7,157 nucleotides of DNA, taken from Candidatus Melainabacteria bacterium (GTDB lineage Bacteria > Cyanobacteriota > Vampirovibrionia > Obscuribacterales > Obscuribacteraceae). Positions 5,847 through 7,157 of this stretch are shown here, in pieces. Where the stretch lies: the NCBI GenBank assembly GCA_003175915.1, contig PSRH01000131.1, forward strand, positions 1 through 7,157, written 5' to 3'. The first letter of the stretch is position 1; every line of letters begins with the position of its first letter. The translations under genes were made by a program, and so were the position numbers. The notes under the pieces were generated by a model. It made no database searches, was not told where the DNA came from, and saw only the letters and a list, made by a program, of their open reading frames with translations.

Positions 5847-6218
5847 TTATTTTCTGACGTTGAGGTCCGACCAGAGCGCTTGTTCGTCGTAATTGTCCTC
5901 GCCCTCACTCGGCTCTTCTACGCCAATCTCTTTCAAATTCGAAGAGCGTCGGCCCTGCTCCAGAGCCTGCATGCCAGGATCTAATTCGTATATCTTGTAG
6001 AGTGGCTCCAGAGACGTCTTTATAATCGACAGGATATTATTCACCTCTGAGCCGATAAGATTAAACGCCGCCTTAGCCTGCGGCGTTGTTGCATGGGTGT
6101 CAATATCGTCAGCCAGTTGTACCAGCCGATCGGTTTCCCTGACAAGCTTGGTTAATAGCTGCAGGACCGAGATATCCCTTGTATTCGCCCTTTCTGGATT
6201 CTGTGAATCTTGAGACAA
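5847..6218 (-). CDS. small acidic protein, unknown function
   Basis: The product is about 123 residues, with no signal peptide or membrane helix and no family that I recognise. The middle (about residues 15-80 from the first codon) looks alpha-helical with heptad-like leucines and isoleucines (VLQLLTKLVRETDRLVQLAD; IGSEVNNILSIIKTSLEPL), suggesting a helical bundle or coiled coil. The C-terminal third is acidic and probably flexible (VEEPSEGEDNYDE). A perfect AGGAGGTG Shine-Dalgarno (6222-6229 on the minus strand) is spaced 5 bases from TTG 6218 but overlaps the in-frame GTG at 6224, so I favour TTG 6218. Starting at 6224 would add two residues. It is convergent with the phosphatase gene and may act alone. 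Its strong ribosome binding site stands out from the weak sites elsewhere in the window. Confidence 0.72.
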   Translation of the reverse strand: MSQDSQNPERANTRDISVLQLLTKLVRETDRLVQLADDIDTHATTPQAKAAFNLIGSEVNNILSIIKTSLEPLYKIYELDPGMQALEQGRRSSNLKEIGVEEPSEGEDNYDEQALWSDLNVRK

Positions 6219-6277
6219 GTCCACCTCCTCCTCTTATTAAAGCATCCCAAGCCGCAGCTTTGAATTTTTGATAGGCA

Positions 6278-6307
6278 CTTATCGGCCAATTTGACCGCTA
6301 ATTTCAA
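6278..6307 (-). promoter_or_regulatory. candidate sigma70-type promoter for the small acidic protein
   Basis: Reading the minus strand, TTGAAA (6307-6302) is followed after 18 bp by GATAAG (6283-6278). That is five of six matches to the -35 and four of six to the -10 consensus. It lies about 60 bp before the predicted start, a sensible distance. Confidence 0.33.
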
Positions 6308-6402
6308 TTCTGCCATCATAACCAGAAAATTAAAAACCTCAGCGAAAATGGCGTTCAAGAGCTGTTACTAGCAAAAAAACCGGCACCCCTGGTTGATAAA
6401 GC

Positions 6403-7157
6403 ATGCCCCTTCTTGATATTCAGAATTTGTCGGTTGTTTTCCCAACTGAAGCAGGTCTAGTCAGGGCCGTTGATGATTTGAGTCTGGTTCTGGAAAAGGG
6501 CTCAGTACTGGGTATCGTTGGTGAGTCCGGCTGTGGCAAGTCGGTCTCGGCTCTTTCTTTACTTCGACTGGTGCCGCCCCCAGGCCGGATAAACGGCGGG
6601 CGAATAATCTTGGACGGTACTAACCTGATTGATCTAAGCGAAGCACAGATGCGGGATATCCGGGGCAATCGCATTGCCCTCATTCCTCAGGATCCAATGA
6701 CCTCCTTGAACCCGGTCTATACGGTCGGCGCCCAGATCATCGAAGCAATCGAGCTGCATCAAAAGGTCAGTCGCAAAGAAGCTCGCTTACGAGCAATCGA
6801 AGCCCTTGAGCGTGTCCGCATTCCCCAGGCAGCCGAGCGGGTTGACGACTATCCCCACCAATTTTCCGGCGGCATGCGCCAGCGAGTCATGATCGCCATG
6901 GCGCTTTCCTGTAAACCGGAATTGTTGATCGCCGACGAGCCTACCACCGCTCTTGACGTCACGGTCCAAGCGCAAATTCTCGATCTACTCAGACACATCC
7001 AAAAAGAAGAAGGCATGTCCATCCTTCTCATCACTCACGACCTGGGCGTGGTCGCTGAAATGTGCGACACGGTTGCTGTCATGTACGCCGGCTCTGTCGT
7101 CGAGCACGCTTCAGTAGAAGAGATCTTCAAAAACCCCTTACATCCCTATACGGTTGG
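6403..7157 (+). CDS. dipeptide/oligopeptide ABC transporter ATP-binding protein (DppD/OppD type), 3' end outside window
   Basis: The first 251 codons of a cytoplasmic ATPase that would power peptide (or nickel/glycoside-type) uptake through paired membrane subunits. Visible motifs in order are Walker A GESGCGKS (40-47), Q-loop Q96 in LIPQDPMTSLNP (a hallmark of the Opp/Dpp class), signature FSGGMRQRV (154-162), Walker B LLIADE with D-loop ALD (174-185), and H-loop H212 in ITHD. The ending NPLHPYTV marks the start of the C-terminal oligopeptide-transporter region, so about 70-90 residues are likely missing to the right. All catalytic residues are intact. ATG 6403 gives the usual N-terminus (MPLLDIQNLSVVF); the Shine-Dalgarno is weak. 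No permease or binding protein gene is to the left, so the rest of the operon is probably downstream. The substrate cannot be told from this subunit. Confidence 0.93.
   Translation, partial: MPLLDIQNLSVVFPTEAGLVRAVDDLSLVLEKGSVLGIVGESGCGKSVSALSLLRLVPPPGRINGGRIILDGTNLIDLSEAQMRDIRGNRIALIPQDPMTSLNPVYTVGAQIIEAIELHQKVSRKEARLRAIEALERVRIPQAAERVDDYPHQFSGGMRQRVMIAMALSCKPELLIADEPTTALDVTVQAQILDLLRHIQKEEGMSILLITHDLGVVAEMCDTVAVMYAGSVVEHASVEEIFKNPLHPYTV

Noticed and set aside
6152..6358. Minus-strand 68-residue frame overlapping the start of the small acidic protein
   Set aside because: It overlaps that gene in another frame and covers its likely promoter and ribosome site; no family was recognised.
6420..6683. 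Minus-strand frames opposite the ABC ATPase
   Set aside because: They are antisense to intact Walker A and Q-loop coding sequence.

Overview
This 7.2 kb window has roughly balanced base composition and reads as ordinary bacterial chromosome: compact genes on both strands, with no phage, transposon, CRISPR, rRNA or tRNA signal. Two predicted exported proteins, a 'HDFKSPL' type histidine kinase and several genes with weak or missing Shine-Dalgarno sequences would suit a Gram-negative, cyanobacteria-related or other poorly sampled lineage. That placement is an impression only; no marker gene here fixes the taxonomy.

Region 1 (1-1906) looks like a metal-homeostasis locus. A Fur-family regulator of the Zur type (667-1083) has a perfect 8-1-8 palindrome, TTGAAAATCATTTTCAA (638-654), just upstream of its start. 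Its reading frame overlaps that of a four-helix MerC-like membrane protein (1074-1586), followed by a small single-helix membrane protein (1643-1906). Divergently upstream lies a gene for an exported, His/Lys-rich protein ending in 11-residue repeats (43-519). The simplest reading is an autorepressed zinc-responsive regulator controlling a metal-transport membrane protein and perhaps the exported protein.

Region 2 (1990-4808) holds two divergent genes, both with altered key motifs. One encodes a two-helix, ion-channel-like protein with a cytoplasmic RCK (TrkA-N/TrkA-C) module but no TVGYGD selectivity filter. The other encodes a histidine kinase with an N-terminal receiver whose phosphoacceptor Asp is Asn and whose ATP-lid G2 glycines are replaced. 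Between them, in the kinase leader, is a 12-bp stem-loop.

Region 3 (4809-5190) is the longest stretch without a confident gene. It holds a possible 57-residue ORF (4900-5073) and two perfect inverted repeats just upstream of the next gene.

Region 4 (5191-7157) contains an exported dual-specificity/tyrosine phosphatase-like protein, a convergent small acidic protein of unknown function ending 5 bp away, and the first 251 codons of a dipeptide/oligopeptide ABC transporter ATPase that runs off the right edge.
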